In this document: one piece after another, positions 5,637 to 8,144 of the stretch
Position numbering within the stretch: the stretch's first letter is position 1
How the letters are laid out: every line of letters starts with the position of its first letter
Made by a program: the position numbers and the translations under genes
The notes under the pieces: model-generated
Databases searched by the model: none
The model's input: only the letters and a program-made list of their open reading frames with translations
Told to the model about the DNA's origin: nothing
NCBI GenBank assembly: GCA_021205375.1
Contig: JAJPXR010000218.1
Coordinates: 1-8,144 of the forward strand
Origin: Clostridiales bacterium
GTDB taxonomy: Bacteria; Bacillota; Clostridia; Oscillospirales; Oscillospiraceae
Length of the DNA: 8,144 bases
Direction of reading: 5' to 3'

Positions 5637-6446
5637 TTACTTCACCCGGATGATGACCTCGGCGGTCTGGCCGTCGCCGCTGGTGCAGGTGACGGTGGTG
5701 GTGCCGGAGGCCACAGCGGTGACCGTGCCGCCAGTAGGGGAGACGATGGCGATGGCGCGGTCCGCGCTCTCCCAGGTGTAGGTCCCGTCGCCGCCGGTGG
5801 GGGAGAAGGTGTAGCTGTCGCCCACACTGGCCAGGGTAATGTCGTAGAGTTCCAGGTAAAGGTGCGCCACCGTGTCGGAGGCTGTCGTCTCCGCCTCTTC
5901 CTCCAGGACGAAGTCGGGGTCCACCGCGTAAACAAAGCTGGGGACATCCTCCAAGTTGTAGAGCTGGTTGACGTAGTCGATCAGCAGGGCGGAGAAATTA
6001 TTGAAGTCCGTCTTTGTCTTTGCCAGGGAGAGATAGCAGGTGTAGCCGTTGTTGGTGAAGGAGAACTCGCAGTAATAGAGGCTCTCGTCGATGACAAAGA
6101 CCTCCAGCGCGCTGAACACGTCGGCAGGGGCGTCGATGCCGCCGGCCATGCCTGCGTTCTCGTAGCCTGCCAGACCCTCCAGCAGCGTTTCCTCCAGCGT
6201 CATGCGCAGGGTGACGGTGGAGTCCCCGTCGCGGTATTCCGCCTGACCGATGACCTCATCTACTACGGCGGCAGCGGAGAAGGTCAAATCGTCGGCCTCC
6301 GGCTCCAGCAGGTCGTAGCCCAGAACCTCCGCCACCTCAGCGGCGGAGTCTTTTTCCTCCACGGTGGCAGAATCATCCTTGCCGCCGCAGGCGGTGAGGG
6401 AGCAGAGCAGGGAAAGGGCCAGAAAAAGCGCGAGAAAGCGTTTCAT
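5637..6446 (-). CDS. Secreted lipoprotein with a C-terminal bacterial Ig-like (BIG2-type) domain
   Basis: A 269-residue exported lipoprotein. The signal peptide MKRFLALFLALSLLCSLTAC ends in a clear lipobox (LTAC), with Cys20 as the lipidated residue, followed by GGKDDS and an acidic linker. The central part (about 55-175) includes VIGQAEYRDGDSTVTLRMT and NNGYTCYLSLAKTKTDFNNFSALL. By eye it resembles the DUF4367-like domain of Gram-positive lipoproteins; this is a pattern impression, not a search result. Residues about 201-269 form a BIG2-type Ig-like fold, with YTWESADRAIAIVSPTGGTVTAVASGTTTVT as its signature. The protein is tethered outside the membrane; no enzymatic motif is seen. The start at 6446 has only a weak ribosome binding site (AGG in the leader). 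It has its own promoter just downstream of galT. The function is unknown; a cell-wall or adhesion role is only a possibility. Confidence 0.88.
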   Translation of the reverse strand: MKRFLALFLALSLLCSLTACGGKDDSATVEEKDSAAEVAEVLGYDLLEPEADDLTFSAAAVVDEVIGQAEYRDGDSTVTLRMTLEETLLEGLAGYENAGMAGGIDAPADVFSALEVFVIDESLYYCEFSFTNNGYTCYLSLAKTKTDFNNFSALLIDYVNQLYNLEDVPSFVYAVDPDFVLEEEAETTASDTVAHLYLELYDITLASVGDSYTFSPTGGDGTYTWESADRAIAIVSPTGGTVTAVASGTTTVTCTSGDGQTAEVIIRVK

Positions 6447-6463
6447 AGAATCAACCTGATTTC

Positions 6464-6506
6464 AAAAATAAATGGTACTTCACGGTTTCTGTGAAGTACC
6501 ATTTAT
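6464..6506 (-). terminator. Intrinsic terminator of galT
   Basis: A perfect 16-bp stem (6468-6483 with 6491-6506; core ATGGTACTTCAC/GTGAAGTACCAT) surrounds a 7-nt loop. Read on the - strand it is followed by TTTTT, giving a TTTATTTTT tail. It lies 36 bp after the galT stop. On the + strand the tail is weak. Confidence 0.88.
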
Positions 6507-6533
6507 CTTATCTGGTTATCGTCAATTTGTCAA
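6505..6533 (-). promoter_or_regulatory. Sigma-A-type promoter of the lipoprotein gene, overlapping the galT terminator
   Basis: On the - strand, consensus TTGACA (6533-6528) is followed after exactly 17 bp by TAAGAT (6510-6505, 5 of 6 to TATAAT). The predicted start, near 6497, falls inside the 5' arm of the galT terminator hairpin. The new transcript would therefore begin with ACTTCAC, which can pair with GTGAAGT a few bases on, leaving a leader of about 50 nt with a 5'-terminal stem. Confidence 0.75.
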
Positions 6534-6541
6534 TGTTGGAA

Positions 6542-8035
6542 TCAAAGCTGTTCCACGAACCGGAGGAAAGCCGCTCTGCCTTCGGGGGTGCGCTTGTAGA
6601 CGCCCGCGTCCTCCAGCACGCCCTTAAACACCTGGCCCACCTCCTGCTGGAGGATGGACATGATGTTGAAATCGGTCATCTCCGGGTGGCGGGCCTGGAC
6701 CTCGTTGGCCCAGACCGCGTGAGGAGCGGTCTTGGGGTCGGCCATCAGGTCTTTGCCCTCCTGAATGGCGTCCTCCAGGGCGGCCAGCTCATCCTTCAGA
6801 CGGGCAGGGAGAACGGCCAGGCCCATGACCTCGATGAGGCCGATGTTCTCCTTCTTGATGTGGTGCTTCTCCGCGTGGGGGTGGAACACGCCCAGGGGAC
6901 AGTCCTCGGTGGTGATGTTGTTGCGCAGCACCAGGTCCAGCTCGTAGTCCTCTCCCCGCCGCCGGGCGATGGGGGTGATGGTGGAGTGGGGTTCGCCGTT
7001 GGTCTCGTGGAAGATAAAGGCGTCGGGGTCGTCGTAGCTTCTCCACTTGTCCAGGATGTGGGAGGCCAGGGCGATGACCCGCTGGCGGTCCGGGGACTTG
7101 ACCCGGATGACGGACATGGGCCACCGGACGATGCCCGTCTCCACGTCCTCGTAGCCGGGGATGGTGAGGGGGGCCTCCACCTCGGCACGGGCCATGGGGA
7201 AGGTGTAGTTGCCGCCCTGGTAGTGGTCGTGGCTCAGCACGGAGCCGCCCACGATGGGCAGGTCGGCGTTGGAGCCGATGAAGTAGTGGGGGAACTTGGT
7301 GACGAAGTCCAGCAGGTTGCCAAACGCCTGCTCGTCGATGTGCATGGGGATGTGTTCTTTGTTCAGCACGATGCAGTGCTCGTTGTAGTAGACGTAGGGG
7401 CTGTATTGCAGGAAGAACTCCGTCCCGTTGAGCGTGATGGGGATGATGCGGTGGTTCTGCCGGGCGGGGTGGCTCAGGTGGCCCGCGTAGCCCTCATTTT
7501 CCGCGCAGAGCTGGCACTTGGGGTAGCCGGTGCTCTTGGCCTTCCCGGCGGCGGCGATGGCTTTGGGGTCCTTCTCCGGCTTGGAGAGGTTGATGGTGAT
7601 GTCCAGCGTACCGTACTCCGTGTCCACCGTCCACTTTTTGTCCTTGGCGATGCGGTCCCGGCGGATATAGTTGGTGTCGCCGGAGAAGGCGTAATACCAG
7701 TCGGTGGCGGCCTTAGGGCTTTGCTGGTACAGCGTGTTGAACTGCCCGATGACCTCGGAGGGGCGGGGGGTCAGCAGACCCATCAGCTCCGTGTCGAAGA
7801 GGTCGTAGTAGGCGGCGGAGTTGCCGTCGATGACGCCCCGCTGATAGGCGTCGTCACACAGGGCGTTCAAAATCTCCTGGATGGGGGGCAGTTGGCCTTC
7901 CACAGGTACCAGACCCTCAAAGCCGCCCCGGTGCAGGGCCTCCAGGATGCGGTTGGCGGCCCAGAGCCGGTCCGCCTCGGTGATCCAACCCTTGCGCACG
8001 GCGTATTCGATCAACTGAGAAATTCTTTCTTCCAT
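6542..8035 (-). CDS. galT: UDP-glucose--hexose-1-phosphate uridylyltransferase (Firmicutes-type GalT)
   Basis: GalT transfers UMP between UDP-glucose and galactose-1-phosphate in the Leloir pathway, giving UDP-galactose and glucose-1-phosphate. The 497-residue length and sequence match the longer Gram-positive class of GalT, not the roughly 350-residue E. coli class. The active-site region is ADLPIVGGSVLSHDHYQGG (257-275): His269-Asp270-His271 takes the place of the HPH motif of class I, with the UMP-carrying histidine expected here. Other landmarks are CQLC (174-177), YSPYVYYNEHCIVL (211-224) and FHPHAEKHHIKKENIGLIEVMGLAVLPARL (384-413). The ATG at 8035 has AGGAG 9 bases upstream (8045-8049). 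Its terminator is at 6464-6506. It fits the alpha-galactosidase on the other strand functionally, but the two are separate transcription units. galK and galE are not in the window and may lie beyond 8144 or elsewhere. Confidence 0.96.
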   Translation of the reverse strand: MEERISQLIEYAVRKGWITEADRLWAANRILEALHRGGFEGLVPVEGQLPPIQEILNALCDDAYQRGVIDGNSAAYYDLFDTELMGLLTPRPSEVIGQFNTLYQQSPKAATDWYYAFSGDTNYIRRDRIAKDKKWTVDTEYGTLDITINLSKPEKDPKAIAAAGKAKSTGYPKCQLCAENEGYAGHLSHPARQNHRIIPITLNGTEFFLQYSPYVYYNEHCIVLNKEHIPMHIDEQAFGNLLDFVTKFPHYFIGSNADLPIVGGSVLSHDHYQGGNYTFPMARAEVEAPLTIPGYEDVETGIVRWPMSVIRVKSPDRQRVIALASHILDKWRSYDDPDAFIFHETNGEPHSTITPIARRRGEDYELDLVLRNNITTEDCPLGVFHPHAEKHHIKKENIGLIEVMGLAVLPARLKDELAALEDAIQEGKDLMADPKTAPHAVWANEVQARHPEMTDFNIMSILQQEVGQVFKGVLEDAGVYKRTPEGRAAFLRFVEQL

Positions 8036-8109
8036 AAGAAACCGCTCCTCTCTGGATTTATGAAAAGCTGACTATCTCTTCTGTTTTACCATATGCCAGA
8101 AACCCCTCC

Positions 8110-8131
8110 GCCACCGCCTAAAGGCGGCGGC
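8110..8131. other. GC-rich hairpin upstream of galT at the window edge
   Basis: GCCACCGCC (8110-8118) and GGCGGCGGC (8123-8131) form a 9-bp stem around TAAA, with one A-C mismatch that is G-U on the - strand. On the - strand it is followed by GGAGGGGTTTCTGG, so it may be a weak terminator of a gene beyond the window. Between it and galT (8036-8109) only TGGTAAAAC hints at an extended -10, and no matching -35 is seen. Confidence 0.45.
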
Positions 8132-8144
8132 CCTCCTCCCCTTT

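Noticed and set aside
6491..8071. Long open frame on the + strand opposite galT
   Set aside because: The predicted product is Val/Gly/Asp-rich, with no domain. The - strand frame is an unmistakable GalT.
1..8144. CRISPR array, tRNA or rRNA gene, phage or toxin-antitoxin module
   Set aside because: No evenly spaced direct repeats, cloverleaf with CCA-type ends, or rRNA-like conserved stretches were seen. The small XRE gene has no adjacent toxin-like gene on its strand.

Overview
The window looks like chromosomal DNA of a G+C-rich gut Firmicute, most likely of the Oscillospiraceae / Clostridium cluster IV type (Flavonifractor- or Oscillibacter-like). This is inferred from the Gram-positive ribosome binding sites (AAGGAG type), TTG starts, the Firmicutes-type GalT, a DUF624/YesL-family membrane protein and a Gram-positive lipoprotein. 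The species cannot be fixed from the sequence alone.

Left half (1-5202, + strand): an AraC-family sugar regulator (141-1139) overlaps by 4 bp a cytoplasmic GH36 alpha-galactosidase (1136-3349). Seven bases after its stop lies a 200-bp gene-free repeat element (3357-3556) with imperfect 20-bp terminal inverted repeats and several nested hairpins. A single-pass membrane-anchored protein (3645-4337) and a DUF624/YesL-like membrane protein (4339-5127) follow, 1 bp apart and probably translationally coupled. A strong intrinsic terminator closes the block at 5159-5202.

Right half: a small XRE-type repressor (5342-5578, +) has a near-consensus promoter. It converges through a shared hairpin (5581-5621) on a lipoprotein gene (5637-6446, -) that ends in a bacterial Ig-like domain. 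Upstream of it, on the same strand, lies galT (6542-8035, -). The galT terminator overlaps the promoter of the lipoprotein gene.

Functionally, the alpha-galactosidase would release galactose from imported raffinose- or melibiose-type sugars, and GalT is the Leloir-pathway step that handles galactose-1-phosphate. galK, galE and a dedicated transporter are not in the window. The metabolic genes are of known types. The least explained object is the 200-bp element between the alpha-galactosidase gene and the membrane-protein pair. Four of its six helix mismatches would become G-U wobbles only in the minus-strand RNA, which hints at a structured RNA or a structured miniature transposable element.
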